The notes under the pieces were generated by a model that did not search any database, had not been told where the DNA came from, and was given only the letters and a program-made list of their open reading frames with translations. Below are positions 1-6,618 of a stretch of DNA of 12,452 bases, piece after piece. Position 1 is the first letter of the stretch; each line of letters starts with the position of its first letter. The translations under genes were made by a program, and so were the position numbers. The stretch comes from Dehalococcoidia bacterium UBA2588 (GTDB lineage: Bacteria; Chloroflexota; Dehalococcoidia; Lucifugimonadales; UBA3495), in contig DDKW01000002.1 in NCBI GenBank assembly GCA_002339805.1, positions 25,011-37,462 on the forward strand. The letters run 5' to 3'.

Positions 1-512
1 CCCGCGTCAGGTCCAAAATGCCCGTATATGAGCATCTCTGTAGTTTCATCTTTAGCAGTATATTTACCACCTTCCTGGATGGCAAAAAATGCGATTTTGT
101 CTTCTCCTGAATATTCTTCTAATATAATCTTAGTTATTTGAGTATTCTCGGGCACGATAAAAGTGACATAGTCTTTGTTCCCATCTCCAAACGAATTGTC
201 TATCACTAGTTTATTTTGTTGTGGTTTTATTAAGCTTGGATTGCTAGGATCATCTGAATAATCTAGGTTCGTAGATTTATAATCAAAGATTGTAGGTGTG
301 ATCGCTGTGGTTGCAGTGGGTGATACTTTAGTAGCCATAGGAACGTTTGTTGGAGTTCTACTTGGTCTGGGTATTCGGGTGTGAGTTGGCTGTTTGGGTT
401 GAAGTTCTATAGTTGTGTTTACATTCTTGGGGTAATCTATTATTTCTATAGAATCGCTAGGCATTGAGCACGAAGTCAACACAATTAATAAGAGCAAATA
501 AGGGAGTCTCAT
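1..512 (-). CDS. Putative lipoprotein with Thr/Pro-rich linker and an extracellular domain of unknown function (partial, C-terminus beyond left edge)
   Basis: The reading frame is open from an ATG at 510-512 to the window edge (about 170 codons visible). Residues 1-15 form a short hydrophobic signal peptide ending in a lipobox (L12-T-S-C15), so the mature protein should be lipid-anchored at Cys15 outside the cytoplasmic membrane. Residues 38-75 are rich in Thr, Pro, Ser and Arg and look like a flexible wall-spanning linker. Residues 101-170 resemble an unnamed domain I recall from secreted cyanobacterial proteins: a GDxxxDYxTFxVP-like stretch (109-121), then YSGEDKIAFFAIQ (134-146), then a YGHFGPDAG end (163-171). 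That resemblance is from memory. The gene lies 18 bases after the enolase-family gene, without a clear Shine-Dalgarno, and is probably the last visible member of that operon. The function is unknown. Confidence 0.75.
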   Translation of the reverse strand, partial: MRLPYLLLLIVLTSCSMPSDSIEIIDYPKNVNTTIELQPKQPTHTRIPRPSRTPTNVPMATKVSPTATTAITPTIFDYKSTNLDYSDDPSNPSLIKPQQNKLVIDNSFGDGNKDYVTFIVPENTQITKIILEEYSGEDKIAFFAIQEGGKYTAKDETTEMLIYGHFGPDA

Positions 513-530
513 GGATTGAATGATTTTCTA

Positions 531-1646
531 TTACACTCTATATCGTTCTAAGAGTTCCATGTTTAATGAATACCCCAAACCAGGAGTTGTAGGTACAGTG
601 ACTAGTCCGTCTTTATCAGGCTTCATTAAAGGTTGGAAGATTTCCGCTCTAAGAGGATCGACTTCTACAGGATAATATTCTAAGACTGAATGGTTTTCCA
701 TGCCTGCTGCTAGATGTATTTGTATTTCCTGACATCCATGAGGAGCAATTTTAGCGCCGCGTTCCTTAGCTAGATTAGATATGTCCGCTGCCACATCATA
801 ACCTGGACAAATAGTGGCATCCACATTTATGAATGATGCACCATTTTGATCTAATAGATTCTTAAAATGAGGTACGTTGTATCCATTTTCGCCGGTTGCG
901 ATGCTTACATTTGATTCTTTTGCTAGTTTTTCATGTCCATCATAATCAAATATTGGTAAAGGTTCTTCGAACCAAAAGACATTGTATTCTTCGAGTGCTT
1001 TTGCAAATTTGATAGCAGTGTCCACATCTAATGCGCAGTTTGCATCTACCATCAAATCTATATCGTCCCCGATTGCTTTGCGAGCAGCTTCAACCCGTTC
1101 CATGTCTCCTTTGAAACCGGATACCGGATCACCGATTTTGATCTTAACTGCAGTTGCGTTCATTTCGTGAACGTTATATTGAACTTCTTCGATTAGTTCT
1201 GGAATTCCTTTTCCTTCTTGATAGTATCCCCCGGCGATATAGGTTCGGATTCTAGGTGTCGCTCCTCCCAGTAATTGGTGGATAGATTTCCCTAAAGCTT
1301 GGCCTTTTATATCCCAGCAAGCTATGTTTATTGCAGCTAGGACTTGAGTGTTTATTCCGGCAGGCCCAAGGATTTTAATCAGGTCGGTACCTAAGGCTTT
1401 GACTACTCCTTCGGTATCCATAGGGTCACGTCCGATAAGAAAAGGTCTGAAATAATCTACGTATCCAGGGAATAAATGTTGAGGTCGATCGGAAGCAGTA
1501 CCTCCATTCCATCCTGTACCAATTAATCCCTCGTCAGTGTATACAGTTATTTTGTGAATTTTGGCGTTTCCGTAGAAATGAGCTCCATTCCATTGGGGTT
1601 CCCTTTCGTATTCGAATAATTCGCTAGTTAAATGAGTGATTTTCAT
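531..1646 (-). CDS. Enolase-superfamily (mandelate racemase/muconate lactonizing enzyme type) dehydratase or racemase
   Basis: This is a 371-residue, full-length enolase-superfamily enzyme. The family abstracts a proton alpha to a carboxylate using Mg2+; MR-subgroup members commonly dehydrate sugar acids. The visible catalytic set is the second-strand KxK (K168-I-K170), metal ligands D201 (VDAN), E227 or E228 (WFEEP) and E253 (TGEN), then D276 (INVD), H303 (APHG) and E323 (LEYYP). The D276/H303 pair is the His-Asp dyad of the mandelate racemase subgroup, so the active site looks intact. The N-terminal capping domain covers roughly residues 1-125. The start is an ATG with AGGA 8 bases upstream, 5 bases after the Nudix stop. 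It is cytoplasmic. The exact substrate cannot be read from sequence. D-galactonate, gluconate, fuconate or similar acid-sugar dehydration is a reasonable guess, and racemase activity is the alternative. Confidence 0.9.
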   Translation of the reverse strand: MKITHLTSELFEYEREPQWNGAHFYGNAKIHKITVYTDEGLIGTGWNGGTASDRPQHLFPGYVDYFRPFLIGRDPMDTEGVVKALGTDLIKILGPAGINTQVLAAINIACWDIKGQALGKSIHQLLGGATPRIRTYIAGGYYQEGKGIPELIEEVQYNVHEMNATAVKIKIGDPVSGFKGDMERVEAARKAIGDDIDLMVDANCALDVDTAIKFAKALEEYNVFWFEEPLPIFDYDGHEKLAKESNVSIATGENGYNVPHFKNLLDQNGASFINVDATICPGYDVAADISNLAKERGAKIAPHGCQEIQIHLAAGMENHSVLEYYPVEVDPLRAEIFQPLMKPDKDGLVTVPTTPGLGYSLNMELLERYRV

Positions 1647-1651
1647 TAAAG

Positions 1652-2140
1652 TTATCCTATGAATAAAGTATATAAGTTTCCGTTTGGTCCGGTAACCTGT
1701 TCTGGTTTTAATGTGTCCGGATTTTGATTAAGAGCTTGTTCTGCGACCCGTAAATTGATTGCAGGAACTTGTTCTAGAGCTTTAATCTCTTCCAAGGTGA
1801 AGAATCTGGCTTCACTAGTCTCTGTTGTATCTGCAGTGGGTTCACCGCTTACGTAGTCGAGTAAAAAGACAACATAAGTACTATTATCGCTGTTAGTGTC
1901 GTATCTGTTTCGTATTCCGAGTACGGCTCTAACTTTGGATTCTATTCCAGCTTCTTCTTGAACTTCTCTGGTTACAGCTGATTCTATAGTTTCATCGAAT
2001 TCTACGAAGCCTCCTGGTATTTGCCAGTTGCCTCTACCTCTTCTTGATGCGCGTTTAACCATCAGTAGTTTCCCTTCGTGAACTACCGCGCCGCCGACTC
2101 CGAGGTTGTATTTACTGTTGTATCTCTCTGGTACTGCCAT
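1652..2140 (-). CDS. Nudix hydrolase
   Basis: This 162-residue protein carries a perfect Nudix box, Gx5Ex7REUxEExGU, at residues 44-66 (G44, E50, R58-E59, E62-E63, G65). The Glu residues bind the divalent metal that activates water for hydrolysis of a nucleoside-diphosphate-X bond. The beta-strand before the box (GVGGAVVHEGKLLMVKR, 14-30) and the preceding NWQIPGGFVEF are typical of the ADP-ribose/NADH pyrophosphatase-like and MutT-like single-domain members. There is no zinc ribbon of the NudC type. The ATG has AGGA 6-7 bases upstream. The gene sits 18 bases after the epimerase stop and 5 bases before the enolase-family start, inside the operon. The substrate is unknown; possible roles are cofactor housekeeping (a nucleotide-sugar or dinucleotide by-product) or sanitation. 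Confidence 0.92.
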   Translation of the reverse strand: MAVPERYNSKYNLGVGGAVVHEGKLLMVKRASRRGRGNWQIPGGFVEFDETIESAVTREVQEEAGIESKVRAVLGIRNRYDTNSDNSTYVVFLLDYVSGEPTADTTETSEARFFTLEEIKALEQVPAINLRVAEQALNQNPDTLKPEQVTGPNGNLYTLFIG

Positions 2141-2158
2141 ATTAAATCCTGCTCCGCA

Positions 2159-3553
2159 TTATACTTTACCTAGCATATGGCGCAAAGCTCCTTCTAATTC
2201 CGGAAACTTGAATTCATACCCAGAGTCTATTAATTTCTTGTTGGATACGCTAGTGCTCACAAAAATGGTTTCTTTTGCCATTTGCTTCCCGAACATGATT
2301 ATCAAGACTAGAGCCGGTACAGGAAATAGACAGGGCCGACTAAGAACTTTGCAAATTGTTTTTATTAAACCTTTGTTTGAATACATGTCATTGGCCACAA
2401 CATTGATGGGTCCTGATACGTTCTCATTGCGAATGCTGTGGGTTACCACTCCAAGAACGTCTTCCATCGATATCCAAGAGATTAAGTTTTTACCATTACC
2501 GAGTTTTCCGCCCGCACCCATTTTGGCAGGGAAAACAAATTTCTTAAGGGCTCCGCCTAGAGGGCTTAGGACCATTCCGAACCGTAAATTTACTACTCGT
2601 ATTCCTGCTTCAGAAACACGATTGCTAGCTTTTTCCCATTCATCGACGATCATAGAACTGTATAAATCTCCAACTGCGCTGTCTTCTTCTCTCGGCTCAG
2701 AATTCGTAGTGCCATATATACCAACTGCCGATGCGCAAAGGAATACTTTAGGTGCCGTTTTAAGACTGGTAATGATTTCACTCAAGAAACTGGTCGAATC
2801 TGTTCGGCTCTTAAGCATTTGATTCTTTCTCTTGTTTGTCCATCTACCACCAGCTAAATTTACTCCTCCTAAATGAATCACAACATCAAACTTCTGATTT
2901 GAGTTTATAGTTGTCGTGCGGTTTTCATAATCCCAGTATTCAATTCCTTCACTCTTTTCTCCTTCAGATCGAAGCAATCTAGTTACTTTATGGCCTTGCG
3001 TAGTAAAGTATGGAATCAAAGCCGAACCAATTAAACCAGATGAGCCAGACATCAGTATATGAAGAGGTTCATTATTATCTTTAAGAGTTTCCATGTCCAA
3101 ATTCAATATCGTGTGACGGTAATTGAACAAAGCGGATAATTGTTTTTTCACTATAGGTGCCCCAAAGATTCTTCCTAAGATACCAAGAGGCAAGGCAAAC
3201 TTAAGCACATCTTTCATTTCGGAAGTGTTTTCATCTAAGTCTTTGAAGTTATGGGTGTGTTCCCAAGATTTAAAAGGTCCTTTTACTTGAGTGTCTCGGA
3301 AATATTCACCTTCCACGTATTCTGGGTGAGTGAGCCTCCATTTTATTCCGAAGAAAGGAAGTGGAGTCGGGACTCTTATTAGTACTTCCGCCCCTGCTTT
3401 TAATTCTTCGGGTTCTTCTAGAATTTGTACTGGAGCAAAAGGCGGATTAAGCCTAGCAAATGCTCCTTTCGCAGCATGCCAATTAAAGCATGTAGCGGCA
3501 GATACCGGGACAGACGAAGTTTTAGTGTATTCGATTTGTTTTGTTGTGCTCAT
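2159..3553 (-). CDS. SRPBCC-domain/TIGR01777-family NAD(P)-dependent epimerase fusion
   Basis: The 464-residue protein has two domains. Residues 1 to about 157 look like an SRPBCC (START-like, cyclase/dehydrase) ligand-binding domain, with the PFxxFxxWxHxHxF-like strand around 93-103. Residues 165-464 form an atypical extended SDR of the TIGR01777 (YfcH / SDR39U1-like) family. It has a dinucleotide-binding G170xxG173xxG176 motif, a LGGVNLAGGRW stretch (228-238), S275-AVGIYG281, and a C-terminal DUF1731-like tail (about 411-462). The fused form is known in other bacteria; the family's substrate remains undefined, so 'epimerase' is a family label only. The SRPBCC domain may deliver or shape a hydrophobic substrate (inference). 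The ATG follows an AGAGG placed rather close to the start. The LLM gene ends 23 bases upstream, and the protein is probably co-transcribed with it and soluble. Confidence 0.88.
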   Translation of the reverse strand: MSTTKQIEYTKTSSVPVSAATCFNWHAAKGAFARLNPPFAPVQILEEPEELKAGAEVLIRVPTPLPFFGIKWRLTHPEYVEGEYFRDTQVKGPFKSWEHTHNFKDLDENTSEMKDVLKFALPLGILGRIFGAPIVKKQLSALFNYRHTILNLDMETLKDNNEPLHILMSGSSGLIGSALIPYFTTQGHKVTRLLRSEGEKSEGIEYWDYENRTTTINSNQKFDVVIHLGGVNLAGGRWTNKRKNQMLKSRTDSTSFLSEIITSLKTAPKVFLCASAVGIYGTTNSEPREEDSAVGDLYSSMIVDEWEKASNRVSEAGIRVVNLRFGMVLSPLGGALKKFVFPAKMGAGGKLGNGKNLISWISMEDVLGVVTHSIRNENVSGPINVVANDMYSNKGLIKTICKVLSRPCLFPVPALVLIIMFGKQMAKETIFVSTSVSNKKLIDSGYEFKFPELEGALRHMLGKV

Positions 3554-3576
3554 AATCCTCTAAAGTATGTTTTAGT

Positions 3577-4599
3577 TTAAGATAGTTCGTGGAATCTACT
3601 CACTATATTTTGTAGGGTTTGGTCATCGGGATAAGTATCATTAAAGAACGATAAATTCACCTCATCCAACAACCCTGAATATTTTTGATGAAATAGGTCC
3701 GCTATTTCGTCGTATTCTCCGATCACAGAAAATGCATTGACCATTTCATCTGTGACCATAGCTTGTATTTCATCCCATTTTTGCTCGGTGGATAATTTAT
3801 GCAATATTGGTCCCATCTCTTCTAGTCCATGGGTTTCTAGTACTGGGGCATAGGTCCGAGTAGATGAATAAAATCCTATACGCATTTTGAGGCTCGGCAT
3901 CATGTCAGTTATGGCTGCTTTATTCGGGCCCGCTACAATGAAACCTCCTCCGGTTATCTTTGTCTTTGGTTTGGCGAGAGAAGTTCGCGCCTCTCCTTTT
4001 TGTACGTTAGGTATTACTACGTCTCTTACGTATTCTGGAGAAGTAAGTGTATGTAGCATAAGCCCATCAGAAACCTCACCTGCAACTCTGCAGTTGTAGT
4101 TGTTTACTGCCGCTGTGAATATTTCTGGGTCAGGAAATTCTGACTTGCCGGGACTAAAGAAAGGAGTCATCAATGAAAAGTTATAGAACTCTCCTTCGTA
4201 ATTCAGTTTCTCGTCGGTCTGCCAGCTGTTCCAAATAGCCCTAATACTACTTATGTATTCTTTTAGTTTTTTGCTTGGAGACTCCCATTTTGTAGAGAAT
4301 CTTCTTTCTATATGGCCTTTTACTTGAGTACCCAGTCCTAACCTAAATCTCCCTTCGGATAATTCGTTGATGTCTCTAGCGAGGTATGAAGTGATCATAG
4401 GAGATCTTGGGAAAGCGATCGCAACTCGAGTTTCAAGTTTAACTTTTGAGGTCGATGTCGCTGCCAGAGAGAGAGGGATGAAAGAATCATGGGCTGTTTC
4501 ATTTGAGCATACGCCATCAAATCCCATGGATTCTGCCCAAGCAGCCTCATCTCGTATACCAGCAAGCTTCGCTGTGTTTAGTCTGTAGTTTATTTTCAC
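3577..4599 (-). CDS. LLM-class F420-dependent oxidoreductase (TIGR03617-like)
   Basis: This is a 340-residue luciferase-like monooxygenase-superfamily TIM barrel. The stretch SEGRFRLGLGTQVKGHIERRF (81-101) with the GLGTQVKGH core, an SxxRAIWxxWQ helix (118-127) and LMTPFFxPG (143-151) match the F420-dependent TIGR03617 group known from actinobacteria and SAR202-like Chloroflexota. The family transfers hydride between F420H2 (or a reduced flavin) and an organic substrate; the substrate here is unknown. The start is GTG at 4597-4599, two bases after the stop codon of the upstream pterin dehydratase. With no Shine-Dalgarno of its own, it is probably translated by coupling to that gene. F420 versus FMN use cannot be decided from sequence alone, and no F420 biosynthesis gene is in the window. 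Confidence 0.9.
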   Translation of the reverse strand: MKINYRLNTAKLAGIRDEAAWAESMGFDGVCSNETAHDSFIPLSLAATSTSKVKLETRVAIAFPRSPMITSYLARDINELSEGRFRLGLGTQVKGHIERRFSTKWESPSKKLKEYISSIRAIWNSWQTDEKLNYEGEFYNFSLMTPFFSPGKSEFPDPEIFTAAVNNYNCRVAGEVSDGLMLHTLTSPEYVRDVVIPNVQKGEARTSLAKPKTKITGGGFIVAGPNKAAITDMMPSLKMRIGFYSSTRTYAPVLETHGLEEMGPILHKLSTEQKWDEIQAMVTDEMVNAFSVIGEYDEIADLFHQKYSGLLDEVNLSFFNDTYPDDQTLQNIVSRFHELS

Positions 4600-4601
4600 G
4601 T

Positions 4602-4943
4602 TTAGGACGCGTTAAAAATATCGTCAGTCTTTGATGACATAATAAAGTCGTTTTGGTGCAGATTGCGAATTTTATGAGTCCACCACTGTACTGTAACTCT
4701 TCCCCATTCCGTAGTAAGCAATGGATGATGACCTTCTTCTTCAGCTAATGCACCAACTTTGTTTGTGAATTCTAGTGAGTCCGCAAAATTGGAAAACTTA
4801 AATACTCTATGGAGCCTTGGAATTTCATTTACTTCAATAAGTTCCCACTCTGAAATCTGAGGCAATAATTCTTTTACTTCTTCTGGTGGCACAGATGGAG
4901 AATCTCTTCTGCATGCTACGCATTTTTGTTCTGATAAGTTCAT
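4602..4943 (-). CDS. phhB: Pterin-4a-carbinolamine dehydratase (4a-hydroxytetrahydrobiopterin dehydratase)
   Basis: The 113-residue length and motif fit the PCD family. The active-site pattern is E70-G-H72-H73-P74, W80, T89-H90 and N98-D99, and all expected His and Asp positions are present. PCD dehydrates 4a-hydroxytetrahydropterin, regenerating a pterin cofactor after aromatic amino-acid hydroxylation. An N-terminal extension with C8xxC11 is seen in many bacterial members. No phenylalanine hydroxylase is visible, so the pterin-consuming partner is elsewhere or the protein has another role; molybdopterin-related roles have been proposed for some bacterial PCDs. The ATG has AGAGGT about 7 bases upstream. 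This is the first gene of the six-gene minus-strand operon, and a strong sigma70-like promoter lies about 20-30 bases upstream of it. Confidence 0.93.
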   Translation of the reverse strand: MNLSEQKCVACRRDSPSVPPEEVKELLPQISEWELIEVNEIPRLHRVFKFSNFADSLEFTNKVGALAEEEGHHPLLTTEWGRVTVQWWTHKIRNLHQNDFIMSSKTDDIFNAS

Positions 4944-4970
4944 AATCTCTACCTCTTTTTTACTGAGTTA

Positions 4971-4999
4971 ATTATATTCTTATTAAACCATTATCTCAA
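4971..4999 (-). promoter_or_regulatory. Sigma70-type promoter of the pterin dehydratase operon
   Basis: Reading the minus strand, a -35 box TTGAGA (complement of 4994-4999) is followed after exactly 17 bases by a perfect -10 box TATAAT (complement of 4971-4976). Transcription would start near 4964, giving a leader of about 20 bases that includes the AGAGGT ribosome-binding site. It faces the 89-residue gene across a 166-base divergent spacer. Confidence 0.75.
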
Positions 5000-5036
5000 A
5001 GTATTTCTAGTACGTGTGGAGTGTCATCAGTATGTC

Positions 5037-5065
5037 CTTTAATTAATTCGCCAAAAGAGTAGAAT
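5037..5065 (+). promoter_or_regulatory. Possible promoter of the small 5110 gene
   Basis: A TAGAAT hexamer at 5060-5065 is a reasonable -10 box (one mismatch to consensus). Seventeen bases upstream stands CTTTAA (5037-5042), a weak -35. The predicted leader is about 38 bases and ends in an AGAGG ribosome-binding site before the ATG. The weak -35 keeps this call tentative. Confidence 0.35.
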
Positions 5066-5109
5066 GAACGCATACGGTTTGTTCCATTAAATTAGAGAGG
5101 TAAAAGATA

Positions 5110-5379
5110 ATGAAAGTGTTAGCAAGTATAGAAGTTACAAAAGGATACGAGCATTGGAAGAAGGTCTTCTTGTCGCATGAAGAGGCTCGTTCTAATGCTG
5201 GAATAGCAACAATATTTTATGCCCGTGAAGCAGAGAATGAATCAAAAGTTCATGTCTGCATGGAGGTAGAGTCAATGGAAATTCTTGGTGCTTTCATGAG
5301 TGATCCAGAAAATTCAAAAGTGATCGAAGAAGCCGGCCACGTGCAAGACTCTACAGTGATTATCCCGCTAGTCGACTAA
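5110..5379 (+). CDS. Small conserved-type protein, probable dimeric alpha/beta-barrel fold
   Basis: The protein has 89 residues, no signal peptide and no membrane segment. The layout beta (MKVLASIEV), helix (YEHWKKVFLSHEEARSNAG), beta (ATIFYAREAE), beta (KVHVCMEV), helix (MEILGAFMSDPENSKVIEEAG) and beta (STVIIPLV) is what one expects of a dimeric alpha/beta barrel. It is similar in feel to DUF3764 or antibiotic-biosynthesis-monooxygenase-like proteins. No catalytic residue set can be named, so the function is unknown. The ATG is preceded by GAGAGG with an 8-9 base spacer. It is a single-gene unit divergent from the phhB operon and convergent with the acyltransferase gene. Confidence 0.8.
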   Translation: MKVLASIEVTKGYEHWKKVFLSHEEARSNAGIATIFYAREAENESKVHVCMEVESMEILGAFMSDPENSKVIEEAGHVQDSTVIIPLVD

Positions 5380-5403
5380 CTGTTCATCTAAGTATTCTAG
5401 TTT

Positions 5404-5441
5404 AGAACAAATGTTCTGTTAATGATCAAACTAAGGTTTGA
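5404..5441. terminator. Possible weak bidirectional terminator between convergent genes
   Basis: The 51-base convergent gap contains a small stem (AGAAC/GTTCT, 5404-5417). A second perfect 6-base inverted repeat, TCAAAC-TAAG-GTTTGA (5426-5441), spans the stop codon of the acyltransferase gene. Neither is followed by a clear T-run, so a termination role is only suggested by location. Confidence 0.25.
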
Positions 5442-6546
5442 AAGGATACCTTCGGCCATTTAGCAAAGTCCCTATGTAGGTACTTCTGACAAGGTATTTA
5501 TACGTGACTAGGCAGATAACCGTGGTAAGTACTATAGAAAGTATGAATTTAATCTCTGCTGGCCATGAGAACCGGAACATGTAAAAGGTTATAAAGGCTA
5601 CAATCGGTAGATGTATCAAATACACCCAATACGCCGAATCAGATACAAATTTCATGATAGCGTTGGGCCTGGTTAATTTGCTTTCTGTTAATCCGATCAA
5701 AGCGTAAGAAAACAATATACCAGGAGCTACTTTTACTATAGTGACGGGCAAACCCCAGTCTTCCCATCTTGGATCCTTCCAGCCCCAACCTAAGGTCATT
5801 CGAGTGAATATCATTAGAATTACAAAAATAGGTATGCAGCTGAGTAAATAGTAAACCCAGTTATTCTTTAGGCTTTGAATGAGGTTTTGATTCCCATATA
5901 GGCTGAACCCTAGACCAAAATACAGCGCTGTGGCTACTGGATTTAAGATTAGTTCAGCTCCTGACTCGATAGTCAGAATAACCATTAGAAGAATAAATAC
6001 GATAGGGAATCTGCTTTGGAAGACAAACTTAGCAAAGAGTTTTGTAATCTTTGATGAAGCAGTTGAGATAAATCCTAACTTAAGCCTAGAAACAGGTACA
6101 AATAGTAAACTCCCAATGGTGAATATTAAGAGGTGCCACAAAAACCAAAGGTGCCATGGCTGATTCTCGTTAGAGTAGAAGAATTTCATTTCTCCTTTCC
6201 AGCCGAAATCAAATATCCAGGGAAGAGTTAATCCTATGATTGGGGTAAATATGACTATGGGGAGTCCTATTCGCAAAGCTCTATTCTTCCACCAGGATTT
6301 CCATGAACGTCTACTGATGACGAGGTGGGTAAAGAATCCAGATACGATGAAGAAAAGTGGCATTCTCCAGCTGTGAATAAATACTTCAAGAAACCAAATA
6401 GCGTGAGAAGAATCTTTGTCAGCTGGCCAAAAAAATTCCAGCCCAGGCATATAAGGAAGAGCGGCATGTAAAACTATTCCTAGTAGCATGGCTAGCCCTC
6501 GAAGAGCATCTAAGCCGTGATATCTAACTGTGTTCGGTGCTTCCAA
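5431..6546 (-). CDS. Acyltransferase-3 family membrane protein (OpgC/MdoC-like O-acyltransferase)
   Basis: This polytopic membrane protein of about 371 residues has roughly ten hydrophobic segments. The family hallmark RYHGLDALRGxAMLLGIVLH lies near the N-terminus, with the conserved His (H34 in the longer numbering) in the first membrane segment. It is followed by IHSWRMPLFFIVSGFF, and HLWFLWHLL lies further on; this order matches MdoC/OpgC-type members, which O-acylate periplasmic or surface glycans. The acceptor is unknown here. Start choice: the longest frame begins with TTG at 6565-6567 but has no ribosome-binding site. The TTG at 6544-6546 has AGGA nine bases upstream and leaves a sensible leader from the -10 at 6577-6586, so I prefer it. 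Seven residues (TTG at 6567) could be added. It is monocistronic. Confidence 0.85.
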   Translation of the reverse strand: MEAPNTVRYHGLDALRGLAMLLGIVLHAALPYMPGLEFFWPADKDSSHAIWFLEVFIHSWRMPLFFIVSGFFTHLVISRRSWKSWWKNRALRIGLPIVIFTPIIGLTLPWIFDFGWKGEMKFFYSNENQPWHLWFLWHLLIFTIGSLLFVPVSRLKLGFISTASSKITKLFAKFVFQSRFPIVFILLMVILTIESGAELILNPVATALYFGLGFSLYGNQNLIQSLKNNWVYYLLSCIPIFVILMIFTRMTLGWGWKDPRWEDWGLPVTIVKVAPGILFSYALIGLTESKLTRPNAIMKFVSDSAYWVYLIHLPIVAFITFYMFRFSWPAEIKFILSIVLTTVICLVTYKYLVRSTYIGTLLNGRRYPFKP

Positions 6547-6576
6547 GTACTTATATCCTGAAGTCAAACTACGCAG

Positions 6577-6586
6577 TATAATTATA
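6577..6586. promoter_or_regulatory. Overlapping divergent -10 elements in a palindrome
   Basis: The ten-base perfect palindrome TATAATTATA gives a consensus TATAAT -10 box on both strands, sitting between the divergent acyltransferase (minus) and sugar isomerase (plus) genes. No good -35 box is visible at 16-18 bases on either side. The leaders would be about 28-30 bases to the starts at 6546 and 6619. It could be chance in AT-rich DNA. Confidence 0.4.
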
Positions 6587-6618
6587 GGAAATTAGATTTA
6601 TTATGGATGTGAATAGAA

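Noticed and set aside
2106..2822. 238-residue open frame on the plus strand
   Set aside because: It lies opposite the SRPBCC/TIGR01777 and Nudix genes, whose motifs are clear. Its own translation has no recognisable domain, so it is a shadow frame.
5404..5417. AGAACA-AA-TGTTCT inverted repeat as an operator or strong terminator
   Set aside because: The stem is very short with no T-run, and it lies between convergent gene ends rather than in a promoter. It is kept only as part of a weak terminator suggestion.
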